Origin: an uncultured Thermoguttaceae bacterium
GTDB taxonomy: Bacteria > Planctomycetota > Planctomycetia > Pirellulales > Thermoguttaceae
Length of the DNA stretch: 64,000 nt
Direction: 5' to 3'
Assembly (NCBI GenBank): GCA_937951625.1
Contig: CALFBP010000007.1
Location: 1-64,000, forward strand
Positions 54,993 through 62,791 of the stretch are shown here, one piece after another. Below the pieces are notes generated by a model. It was not told where the DNA came from and did not search any database. It saw only the letters and a list, made by a program, of their open reading frames with translations. Positions within the stretch are counted from its first letter, which is position 1. Every line of letters begins with the position of its first letter. Position numbers and translations under genes: made by a program.

Positions 54993-56378
54993 ATGAAAAG
55001 ACGCGAATCGTTCAGGCGCGGTGGCGTTCGCCAGTGTCGATGCTTTTCCACGGGCCGGGCAAAGCTGGGGGTCGTTGTGGCGGCGGTCTCCTGGGGCATC
55101 GCCTTGGCGGGCTGGGCTTGTGAAACGCCGGTCTATCGTTATGCAATGTATCGCTGGCCCCCCACGGATTATGAGGCATTTTATTTCCACCGCGGACCCG
55201 TTTCCGAAACCGATCAAACGGTTCAAGCGGCCCTCGTCGAGCGAGACAAGGAGGGGGTAGCGCCGAACCTCAGCATCACGTCGGTGGACCTCGAGCGGAA
55301 AGACGCCTTGGAGGTCCTTCCCGATTCGGTCCGGAAAATCTGGCAAGACCTCGGCGATAAGACCCTGCCGCGCTACGTGGTGGTCACCCCCTGGGGCGAC
55401 CCTCTGTTCACTGGCCCGATCGACCAGGCCGCGGCGCGGCAGATCATCGAGTCGCCGCTGCGAACCGAAATTGGCCAGCGTTTCCACGAGGGTTACGGCG
55501 TGGTGCTCTTGCTTCTGGAGGGCGACCAGGCCGAGGACAACGCGCGCATGGAGAGTGTGGCACGCCGGGTGATGTCGCTTGCCGCGTCCGGAAGACTTTT
55601 CGTTGATTCGGCCGAAGATTCGGACCAATCCCCGGCGAAAGACGATGCCGGCAGTTCGATTCCGCGCGGCGACGCCTCCCCAACCGATGGATCGGGTGGA
55701 GTGCGGGGCGCGATGCGCTTGGCGCTGCTGAAATTGAATCGCTCGAACACGGCGGAAACTTGGCTGTTGAAGTGCCTGGCCGCGATGACGCCCGACGCTC
55801 ACGATCTCAAGCCTCCGTACGAGCCGATGTTGTTTGCGATTTACGGCCGGGGCCGGGTGATGCCGCCGGGCATTGGGAAAGAGGTCACGGTCGAGAGTCT
55901 TTGCGGCTTGCTGCGATTTTTGGGCGACCGTTGCTCGTGTACGATCAAGGATCAGAACCCCGGTTTGGACTTACTCATGCGATGGGATTGGGAGGCCGCG
56001 GCGGAGCGGTTTGCCGCTGAAGAGGAGGCAAGCTCTGGCCCTCCACTCTATGCCGAAATGGCAGCGGACGGGGGCGGGCCCCTTTCGCTCAAGTCGGATG
56101 TTGCGGGTGGGGGGCCAAGCGAGGTGGCGGCCGTGGTTCCGCCGTCTGCGCCGGGGCGGGATGGGCCGGCAGCGAGCGAGCCGGCACGAACCCAGGAAGC
56201 GGCGCCCACCGCTGGCGTCGCACCACCGGAAAGCGACCTTCCAACCCAAGCCCGCAGCCCCCAACGTTTTTCCTCCCGGCAGCGATGGCAACTGGGATTG
56301 GGGTTGGCCGGAATGGCCCTCGTGGTGTTGAGCGTGGGATACATTGTTGTTCGCAGGCAGCACCATGCTTCGTCTTGA
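54993..56378 (+). CDS. Exported protein with C-terminal membrane anchor, unknown
   Basis: The 461-residue product has a signal-like segment (GVVVAAVSWGIALAGWACET, about 25-43). The middle region contains YRYAMYRWPPTDYEAFYFHR and DKTLPRYVVVTPWGDPLFTG, and a second one YEPMLFAIYGRGRVMPPG. A Pro/Ala-rich linker (about 350-420) is followed by one membrane segment (LGLAGMALVVLSVGYIVV, about 435-452). Planctomycetes often have such a protein ahead of an FtsX-type exporter. Its 3' end overlaps the ATPase gene by 14 bases. Function unknown. Confidence 0.8.
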   Translation: MKRRESFRRGGVRQCRCFSTGRAKLGVVVAAVSWGIALAGWACETPVYRYAMYRWPPTDYEAFYFHRGPVSETDQTVQAALVERDKEGVAPNLSITSVDLERKDALEVLPDSVRKIWQDLGDKTLPRYVVVTPWGDPLFTGPIDQAAARQIIESPLRTEIGQRFHEGYGVVLLLLEGDQAEDNARMESVARRVMSLAASGRLFVDSAEDSDQSPAKDDAGSSIPRGDASPTDGSGGVRGAMRLALLKLNRSNTAETWLLKCLAAMTPDAHDLKPPYEPMLFAIYGRGRVMPPGIGKEVTVESLCGLLRFLGDRCSCTIKDQNPGLDLLMRWDWEAAAERFAAEEEASSGPPLYAEMAADGGGPLSLKSDVAGGGPSEVAAVVPPSAPGRDGPAASEPARTQEAAPTAGVAPPESDLPTQARSPQRFSSRQRWQLGLGLAGMALVVLSVGYIVVRRQHHASS

Positions 56379-57120
56379 GCGCGTCGAGAAAACCTACGCG
56401 ACTTCCGCAGGCACGGTGCAGGCCTTGGCGGGGATCGACTTGGTGACGCCTCCAGGGCAGTTCCTCATCGTTCGTGGACCGAGTGGAAGTGGCAAGACGA
56501 CCTTGCTGAGCTTGATCGGCGGACTGGCCACGCCTACGGCGGGACGAGTGCAGGTGGCAGGCGAAGACGTGGCGGCCATGTCGCCGGCCCAAAGGGCGGC
56601 CTTTCGCGCCCGAACCATCGGCTTCGTGTTTCAAACCTTCCACCTCTTGCCCTACCTGGATGTTTTGGAAAATGTGGCGTTGGCCGGATTGCCGGGCCAG
56701 AGGGCCGCAGCCAGGGACCGGGCGCGGGAATTGCTCGCCCGATTCGGCCTGGATCACCGGCGAACGCATCGGCCGGGCGAGTTAAGCACGGGGGAATGCC
56801 AACGCGTGGCGATCGCCAGGGCGCTACTCAACCAGCCCTCGCTCCTGTTGGCCGACGAACCGACCGGCAACCTCGACATGGACAATGCCGCCGCTATTCT
56901 GGATTTGATCTCGCAGTACCATCAGGACGGGGGAACTGTGGTTCTGGTCACGCATCAAGACTGGGTGAGTCATTATGGCGATCGCGTCATCACGCTTCAG
57001 CGTGGCATGATCGTCCACGATAGCGGGAATGGCCTTGTCGGTCGTGCGGGAATGGCGACAATGAAGCCAGGCGGTCGAGAAACACTCAGGGGCTGCCGGG
57101 AGGAACCAGACCATGGATGA
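56365..57120 (+). CDS. ABC transporter ATPase, LolD/MacB type
   Basis: The 251-residue protein has Walker A GPSGSGKTTLLSLIGG, a Q-loop in GFVFQTFHLLPY, signature LSTGECQRVAIARAL (LSGGQ is LSTGE here) and Walker B SLLLADEPTGNLDMD, followed by LVTHQDWVSHY. It would power an FtsX-family exporter of lipoproteins or peptides. No permease gene is present in the window: its ATG lies inside the upstream gene and a CheY-like gene follows with an eight-base overlap. The start is the ATG at 56365. The C-terminal 25 residues are not conserved. Confidence 0.92.
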   Translation: MLRLERVEKTYATSAGTVQALAGIDLVTPPGQFLIVRGPSGSGKTTLLSLIGGLATPTAGRVQVAGEDVAAMSPAQRAAFRARTIGFVFQTFHLLPYLDVLENVALAGLPGQRAAARDRARELLARFGLDHRRTHRPGELSTGECQRVAIARALLNQPSLLLADEPTGNLDMDNAAAILDLISQYHQDGGTVVLVTHQDWVSHYGDRVITLQRGMIVHDSGNGLVGRAGMATMKPGGRETLRGCREEPDHG

Positions 57121-57523
57121 GCAACCGAAGGAAAGTCAAACGAATGATGTTCCACCGAAAAAACGCATTCTTCTGGTGGACGATGATCCGGAAATCGTGG
57201 AGTCGATGAGGCTCGCCTTGGAGACCAAGGGATACCAGATTCTAGTCGCGCGGGACGGCAATCAGGGGCTGGCCATGGCCGAGCGCGAGGACCCGGACCT
57301 GGTCATCCTGGATATGATGATGCCCAAGCGGAGCGGGTTCTTGGTGTTGGAGCGTTTGCGCCGGACGCGGCGCGTGCCGATCCGAGTCATCATGATCACG
57401 GCCAATGAAGGGAGTCGGCACAAAGCTTATGCGGAAATGCTAGGAGTGGACGACTACATCCGCAAGCCGTTTGCCATGGACCGATTGATGGAGAGCGTGA
57501 ACCGGTTGCTTTCGACTGATTGA
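57113..57523 (+). CDS. Single-domain response regulator (CheY-like)
   Basis: The 136-residue protein is a receiver domain alone: RILLVDDDPEIVESM with the acidic pair, phosphoacceptor Asp in LVILDMMMPKRSGF, and Lys in DDYIRKPFAM. There is no output domain. It overlaps the ATPase gene by eight bases and precedes hemQ by 39 bases. No kinase is near. It may relay a phosphate to another protein. Confidence 0.92.
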   Translation: MDEQPKESQTNDVPPKKRILLVDDDPEIVESMRLALETKGYQILVARDGNQGLAMAEREDPDLVILDMMMPKRSGFLVLERLRRTRRVPIRVIMITANEGSRHKAYAEMLGVDDYIRKPFAMDRLMESVNRLLSTD

Positions 57524-57562
57524 GGCGAGTGTCGGGTCGCCTTCAAAGGACATGTCCGTACG

Positions 57563-58438
57563 ATGATGCAGGAGCAGACCGAAGGCATTCCTGAGGCCTC
57601 GCTGCGACCTCTGCGAGGTTGGCACGTGGGCCACTACTTTTACCGTTTCGATCGCGCCCAGTTGCGGCACCTTGGGCCCAGCGAATTGAGCGACGGCTGT
57701 CTTGCGTTCGAAAGCGTGCTGGACCCGGCCGCCCCGGGCGCTCCCGCCCGATTGCAGACATTGACGATCAGCGGCCACAAGGCCGATTTCGCGTTCCTGG
57801 CCTTGGACGCGGATCCGCGGGTAGTGAACGGCATCCATCAGCGTTTGCTGGCCTGTCCGTTAGGCGCGGCTTTGACGCCGACGTGGTCGTTCATCTCGTT
57901 GACCGAGGTCTCGGAGTATCTCCCCACGCTGGAGCAATACGGCCAAGAGCTGGCGGCCAAGGGGCTGAACCCCGCCAGCGAGGAATATCAGGTGCGGCTC
58001 AAACAGTTTGAGCGGCGGCTGGAAATCATGCATCGGCAGCGCCTCACGCCCGATCTGCCCACCTGGCCGGCGGTTTGTTTCTATCCGATGAACAAACGGC
58101 GCCAACCGGAAGCCAATTGGTTTCTGCTGGATTTCGCCGAGCGTTCACGCTTGATGGGCCAACACGGCGAAAGCGGGATGAAGTTCGCGGGCAAGGTGAC
58201 GCAACTGATCACGGTCGCCTTGGGTTTGGATGATTGGGAATGGGGCGTGACGCTTTGGGCCCGCAATCCCGAGTTCCTCAAAGACATCGTGTATCGGATG
58301 CGTTTCGACGAGGCCAGCGCTCGTTACGCCGACTTTGGGCCGTTTTACGTGGGTTATCTCGCGTCGGCTTCGGAAATCTTGGTCCAATGCCGGGTTGGCG
58401 GCCGGGAGGCCCAGCCGGGCAACGGTCCACTAGGGTAG
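57563..58438 (+). CDS. hemQ: Coproheme decarboxylase (chlorite-dismutase family)
   Basis: The 291-residue protein has the HemQ fold. Tyr174 in VCFYPMNKRR is the catalytic tyrosine, and His201 in LMGQHGESGMKF is the proximal heme ligand. HemQ converts coproheme to heme b with peroxide, the last step of the coproporphyrin-dependent route. Start region GWHVGHYFYRFDRAQL fits the family. Two adjacent ATG codons make the start ambiguous by one codon. Other heme genes are not adjacent. Confidence 0.92.
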   Translation: MMQEQTEGIPEASLRPLRGWHVGHYFYRFDRAQLRHLGPSELSDGCLAFESVLDPAAPGAPARLQTLTISGHKADFAFLALDADPRVVNGIHQRLLACPLGAALTPTWSFISLTEVSEYLPTLEQYGQELAAKGLNPASEEYQVRLKQFERRLEIMHRQRLTPDLPTWPAVCFYPMNKRRQPEANWFLLDFAERSRLMGQHGESGMKFAGKVTQLITVALGLDDWEWGVTLWARNPEFLKDIVYRMRFDEASARYADFGPFYVGYLASASEILVQCRVGGREAQPGNGPLG

Positions 58439-58548
58439 CGAGGCACCGTAGCGACGCGCCCTAGCGACGCGCCCAGGCAACGTGCCGATCCTGTCGCCGG
58501 TCGTCGCGTTTCGTCCTCAGTCACCCGATGACGCGCGAAAAAGGCGAA

Positions 58549-59862
58549 TTATTCTCCGGCGGGAGCCGATTTTTCGCGCTTGGGTTTTGGCGTGAGGATC
58601 AACGTCACCGGCGTGCCTCGCGGCGGGATATGTTCGGTAAATGCCTCGAATAGCAACTCGCTGTCCGACGCCGTGCTTTGGATCGGCAAATCGATCATGG
58701 CCCCCGGAAAGTTCGACACGCAGATCAAATCGCCATCGGCGTCGGCCTGATAATAGGTCTCGCCGGTGACCGAGTTCTTTTGGAAGCGGCTGCCTGCGAA
58801 AACCCAGGGATACTCGAGGGCCTTTCCCGTCTTGACGTTGCGAACCCAGTCTTGGGCCCGGGCCGTCTGCCGCTGGCCCTGGGCATCCTTCCAGACACAA
58901 GTGATTTCGATTTCCGAACCACTGGCAGGAACATATTTGGGCCGGAATTGCACGGGCGAACCGGGCTCCGCTCCCACGGCCAACAGGGCCGCGTGGACGA
59001 ACGAGGCCTTTGTCGGTACTGAAAGGATCGACTCGTGTTCCTTCGAATTCCTCAAACAGGCGAACAACTCCAATGGCGACTGGCGTTGGCAGACGACTCC
59101 CACCAACACCACCCTGCGCTGCTCCCGGTCGATCCAGACCGGATACTTGTCGTTCAGCCGCTTGAGAGCCTCGGGCCGATCGACCAAGGGAGGGCCTAAG
59201 TCGGGCAGTTTGTCTTCCTGAGGGGAATCTTCGCGCGGCGGGATTTCGGGAAAGTCGAATTCCTCCTCCTTTGTCGAGGCCCTGGATGGAACTGGCTTAG
59301 TGGGAGCATCTGGCTTGGAATTGGCATCTGTCTTGGCCTTGCCTGGAAGATCGGGTTCGCCAGCGGCGGCCGTTTCAGTGGCCTCGCCGATCACCGAGGA
59401 AGTCGCGGACGTGAGGACCTTGCCCCGATGCACGATGGTCACCTGATGGCTCAGCTTGCCGGGCCGGGTTACGCGAAACGTCAGCCGCAGCCGCTGCGAT
59501 TCACCCGGCCGCAGGGGCTTCACGTCATGCTCGATCGGACTTGGGGCCACTGCATGGACGAGTCCCGGATCAAAATGATCGATCACCACTAAATCCATGG
59601 CCGGAGAACTTCCAGCGTTGCGAATCTCCAAGTCGAACGTCGCTTGGTTTCCCACCGTAACTTTCTGCGGACCAACGATGGTGAGTTCCAGTTGCGGTTC
59701 GGGCTTGGAGAATGCAAGTGATTCCGCCGCAGGCGCGGCCCGATCGCGGCCGAGCGGGGCCACCACACAGAAAACAAGCACGGCAATCCCAAGGACGAAA
59801 CTCGCGCGACCAGGTGAAAGGTGTCCCAGGCTACCCTGCGTTGCCCCAAAAAAGAGTTCCAT
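58549..59862 (-). CDS. Exported protein with CARDB/DUF11-like domain
   Basis: The 437-residue product has a signal peptide (ASFVLGIAVLVFCVVAP), then a beta-sandwich domain (ELTIVGPQKVTVGNQATFDL followed by EIRNAGSSPAMDLVVIDHF), typical of CARDB/DUF11 repeats. A low-complexity linker rich in Lys/Pro/Glu (about 165-230) precedes a C-terminal unknown domain (about 245-430). The start is the ATG at 59862 with AGG seven bases upstream; an ATG six codons earlier and a longer open frame (to 60084) lack a good site. Function unknown, probably cell-surface. Confidence 0.82.
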   Translation of the reverse strand: MELFFGATQGSLGHLSPGRASFVLGIAVLVFCVVAPLGRDRAAPAAESLAFSKPEPQLELTIVGPQKVTVGNQATFDLEIRNAGSSPAMDLVVIDHFDPGLVHAVAPSPIEHDVKPLRPGESQRLRLTFRVTRPGKLSHQVTIVHRGKVLTSATSSVIGEATETAAAGEPDLPGKAKTDANSKPDAPTKPVPSRASTKEEEFDFPEIPPREDSPQEDKLPDLGPPLVDRPEALKRLNDKYPVWIDREQRRVVLVGVVCQRQSPLELFACLRNSKEHESILSVPTKASFVHAALLAVGAEPGSPVQFRPKYVPASGSEIEITCVWKDAQGQRQTARAQDWVRNVKTGKALEYPWVFAGSRFQKNSVTGETYYQADADGDLICVSNFPGAMIDLPIQSTASDSELLFEAFTEHIPPRGTPVTLILTPKPKREKSAPAGE

Positions 59863-60141
59863 CGCTGACCTGCCTTGCATAGAATGAAGCACCTTTTTTC
59901 CTTGCGGCGACGCGCCATGCCAAGCGTTTCCCAAGTACTCTGCAGCCACGCGAGCGGGAGGGCGCGATCCGCTTGAGCAAGAGAGAAGCCTCGCCGCTAC
60001 TGGAGCGTAATATAAAGCACCATGCGCTGCGGCAAAAGATCCCTGTGGGCATAGGAACCGTGCCCATCGTGCGCATGGACGCAAGGAAGTCCCTCGGCGA
60101 TCGCGAGCGTGAAAAAAACCGGAGGTCGAAGCCCATAAGTC

Positions 60142-60993
60142 ATGGCGAGGATACCAACTTCCTCAACCACTTCGAGTAAAGACTGTCGGGCCGTGTTGCG
60201 CGCCGGACAGTCACCGAGCGATCCGTCCTTAGAAGTGGATTACCGTGGACGCAGCATGCAGGTCGAATTGAAAAACAGCGGTGTGGTGCTGGGGCAAGGC
60301 CTTTGGACCTGCCAGGTTCGGGAGAACGGCGCCTTGGCCCGGCAGTCCTCTGCCTGGGAACAAGTGCTCCGCGTCTGTGACGAGGGGGCCGATTATCTTG
60401 AGCTATCCAGCGAGTGGAGCGCGGGGATCACCGTGGAACGTCACGTATTTCTCGCCCCTCGGGATCGAATTCTGATCCTGGCCGACGCGGTCTTGGCCCC
60501 TCGCCTGACGGAAGTCGAATACCGTTCGCGTTGGCAGTTGGGCCCGGGCGTGGTTTTCCAAGGGGCCGAAGAGAACCACGAAGGATTTCTCGTTGCTCGC
60601 CACCGCCGCGCGTTGGTCCTCCCGCTGGCCTTGCCAGAATGGCGGGGCGAAGCGGGGGTCGGTTCGCTGGATCAAACGCAGGACCGCCTACAGCTCAGGC
60701 AGACGGTTCGTGGACGGACGCTTTTCGCCCCCTTGTTTTTCGATCTCTCCTCAGCGCGTTTCTGTCAACCGATCACGTGGCGACGGCTGACGGTGGCTGA
60801 GCGACTTCAGGCCGTGGCCGATGACGTGGCTGTGGGATTTCGCGTCCAGATCGGGAATTCGCAATGGCTCGTGTATCGTTCGCTCGCGCCCAAGGCCAAC
60901 CGCACGTTGTTGGGCCACAACTTGTCTTCGGAAATGCTGATTGCCCGATTCCACTCCGACGGTGAAGTCGAGGCCCTTTTGGAGGTCGAATGA
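60142..60993 (+). CDS. Beta-rich protein, heparinase-II/III-like C-terminal fold
   Basis: The 283-residue protein is beta-rich, with SLEVDYRGRSMQVELKNSGV, SSEWSAGITVERHVFLAPRD and a C-terminal segment VYRSLAPKANRTLLGHN. This resembles the C-terminal beta domain of heparinase II/III-type lyases without the catalytic alpha-toroid; similarity is weak. No signal peptide. Its stop overlaps the start of the Nudix gene by four bases, so the two are co-translated. Confidence 0.7.
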   Translation: MARIPTSSTTSSKDCRAVLRAGQSPSDPSLEVDYRGRSMQVELKNSGVVLGQGLWTCQVRENGALARQSSAWEQVLRVCDEGADYLELSSEWSAGITVERHVFLAPRDRILILADAVLAPRLTEVEYRSRWQLGPGVVFQGAEENHEGFLVARHRRALVLPLALPEWRGEAGVGSLDQTQDRLQLRQTVRGRTLFAPLFFDLSSARFCQPITWRRLTVAERLQAVADDVAVGFRVQIGNSQWLVYRSLAPKANRTLLGHNLSSEMLIARFHSDGEVEALLEVE

Positions 60994-61520
60994 TGCGTCC
61001 CCGCGACGATGAGGAATTGCTCCTGGAGTGCCAGATTTTCAACGTGGTCCGCAAATGGACCGAAGGCACAGACGGACGCCATCACGTGCGTCAGATCATT
61101 CGCCATCCTGGCGCGGTGGTCCTGTTGCCGCGCTTGGATGATGGGCGCGTGGTGCTGATCCGCAACTACCGCACGGCCGTGGCGCGGCATCTGCTGGAAT
61201 TGCCGGCGGGCACGCTGGAGCCTGGCGAAGAGCCGGTCCTGGCCGCGCATCGCGAGTTGGCGGAGGAGACCGGCTATCGCGCGAAATCCATGCGCTTGCT
61301 GACCTCGTTTTTCGCCTCGCCAGGAATCCTCGACGAGCGGATGCACTTGTTTCTGGCCACGGGCCTGGAGCCGGGCCCCACCGCCCTTCAGCCCGACGAG
61401 CAAATCGAAACCGTGGTGTTGCCTTGGGAGGAGGCCTTGGCCTTGGCCCGGAAGGGGCAGATCGAAGATGCGAAAACTCTAATCGGCTTGTTGTTTGTAG
61501 AGCTGTTGCGAGCTACTTGA
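60990..61520 (+). CDS. Nudix hydrolase (ADP-ribose pyrophosphatase-like)
   Basis: The 176-residue protein carries the Nudix box GTLEPGEEPVLAAHRELAEE-TGYR with the metal-binding Glu cluster, preceded by RNYRTAVARHLLELPAGT as in ADP-ribose pyrophosphatases. It cleaves nucleoside diphosphate-X compounds. The ATG overlaps the preceding gene's stop. Its 3' end overlaps the Flp pilin gene (convergent) by eight bases. Confidence 0.94.
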   Translation: MMRPRDDEELLLECQIFNVVRKWTEGTDGRHHVRQIIRHPGAVVLLPRLDDGRVVLIRNYRTAVARHLLELPAGTLEPGEEPVLAAHRELAEETGYRAKSMRLLTSFFASPGILDERMHLFLATGLEPGPTALQPDEQIETVVLPWEEALALARKGQIEDAKTLIGLLFVELLRAT

Positions 61521-61692
61521 GGACGCTTGTTTCATTCAGATTTGTCTGAATGCTGGACCACATTCCATGGGTCCGTTCTCCGAAGAGGGCCACCGATCCA
61601 AGTAAGACTAACAAGATCAAGAAGAGCAGCACCGCGTACTCGACCGCTGTGGCCCCTTGATCGTCGCAAAGAAATTGTTGCACTCGCTTCAC
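61513..61692 (-). CDS. Flp family type IVb pilin
   Basis: The 59-residue product has the prepilin-type motif DDQG-ATAVEYAVLLFLILLV: cleavage follows Gly and the fifth residue of the mature protein is Glu. The rest of the hydrophobic helix follows. The start is a GTG at 61692 with GAGG seven bases upstream; the frame extends 15 codons upstream. No tad secretion genes are nearby, so the pilin would need a system encoded elsewhere. Confidence 0.88.
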   Translation of the reverse strand: MKRVQQFLCDDQGATAVEYAVLLFLILLVLLGSVALFGERTHGMWSSIQTNLNETSVLK

Positions 61693-61729
61693 GGCAGCGC
61701 CTCGTGTTTCAGGAACGGGAACTCCCACT

Positions 61730-62761
61730 TCAAGCATAGCTTAGATTTTGGGGCAGTCGGGCCAGGACCTGGTCGAGGAACTCGGGCGATCGGGGTTCAT
61801 CGGCAGGCCGCTCGTAGTGCCACTTGCGGTGGGTGGGGACCCAACGATCCTCGGCAGGCCACGGCGCAAAAAGATTTCCTCCCAAGGCTTGCGTCAACTT
61901 GTCGGAGTTCATACATACCTTGCCCGCCCGTGGCGGGATGGGACCCGCGTGCCCCCGCGGAATCCCGAACAAACAATCCGGGTCGTACCCGCCCAGGCGA
62001 TTGATGATCTGAGCGATTTCATAGAGGCTCAAACGGCGTGGTCCCCCGGCATGATAAATCCCAGCCAAGTCCGAGGCCAGCACGGCCTCGTACACGCGGT
62101 TGAGGCAATCGACGTAGGTCGGCGTGCGGATTTCATCAATGTAGAGGGTTGCAGGACGCGACTTTTTGAATCGCGAGGCGATCCAGTCGATGGCCCCGGC
62201 ATGTCCGTTCAGGCTCCTACCCATCGGCAACGAGATCCGCAGAATGCACGCTTGGGGATCAGCCTCGAGCACGGCCCTCTCCCCAACCACCATGGTTTTC
62301 CCGTAAACCGTCACGGGATCGGGCGGATCGGTTTCCACGTAATCCTCGCCCTTGCGTCCGGAAAAGACCAGGTCGCAGGACAAATGCACCAGCCGCGCGC
62401 CCACGCGAACGGATTGCGCCAACAAGTTTTCAACCCCTTCGACATTGAGCCGCCACGCCAAAGCGGGATCCAATTCGCAGGCCTTCAGCGCGCAATTGCC
62501 CGCGCAATCCAGCACCGCGGCAAAGCCGTAGCGGTCGAAGAGCCTCGCCAAGGCGTCGCGATCCTCGGCGTTGCAGGCGACCACGCCAGGGCCCGACAGA
62601 CGCGAATCCTGTTCCTGGCGAATGCCGATCACTTGTCCGGGATAGCGAGCCAGGAAGTATCGCAGCGCGTGGTAGCCCGCCACTCCAGTGATTCCCGTGA
62701 TCAACAGCGGCAACGGCGGTCGCGGCGCGAGGGGCGCAAAACGCAGCATGGCAAACGGCAA
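61730..62761 (-). CDS. RmlD-like NAD(P)-binding protein
   Basis: The 343-residue protein is like dTDP-4-dehydrorhamnose reductase: Rossmann motif LLITGITGVAGYHALRYF, then LVHLSCDLVFSGRKGEDYVE. The catalytic YxxxK of this family is YGKTM here (VTVYGKTMVVGERAV), with Met in place of Lys. The start is a TTG with AGGAG five bases upstream; an ATG four codons later is the alternative. The change suggests altered or lost reductase activity, as in MAT2B-type homologues. Confidence 0.85.
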   Translation of the reverse strand: MPFAMLRFAPLAPRPPLPLLITGITGVAGYHALRYFLARYPGQVIGIRQEQDSRLSGPGVVACNAEDRDALARLFDRYGFAAVLDCAGNCALKACELDPALAWRLNVEGVENLLAQSVRVGARLVHLSCDLVFSGRKGEDYVETDPPDPVTVYGKTMVVGERAVLEADPQACILRISLPMGRSLNGHAGAIDWIASRFKKSRPATLYIDEIRTPTYVDCLNRVYEAVLASDLAGIYHAGGPRRLSLYEIAQIINRLGGYDPDCLFGIPRGHAGPIPPRAGKVCMNSDKLTQALGGNLFAPWPAEDRWVPTHRKWHYERPADEPRSPEFLDQVLARLPQNLSYA

Positions 62762-62791
62762 CCGGTCTCCTCGGACCGCACGGTTACGACG

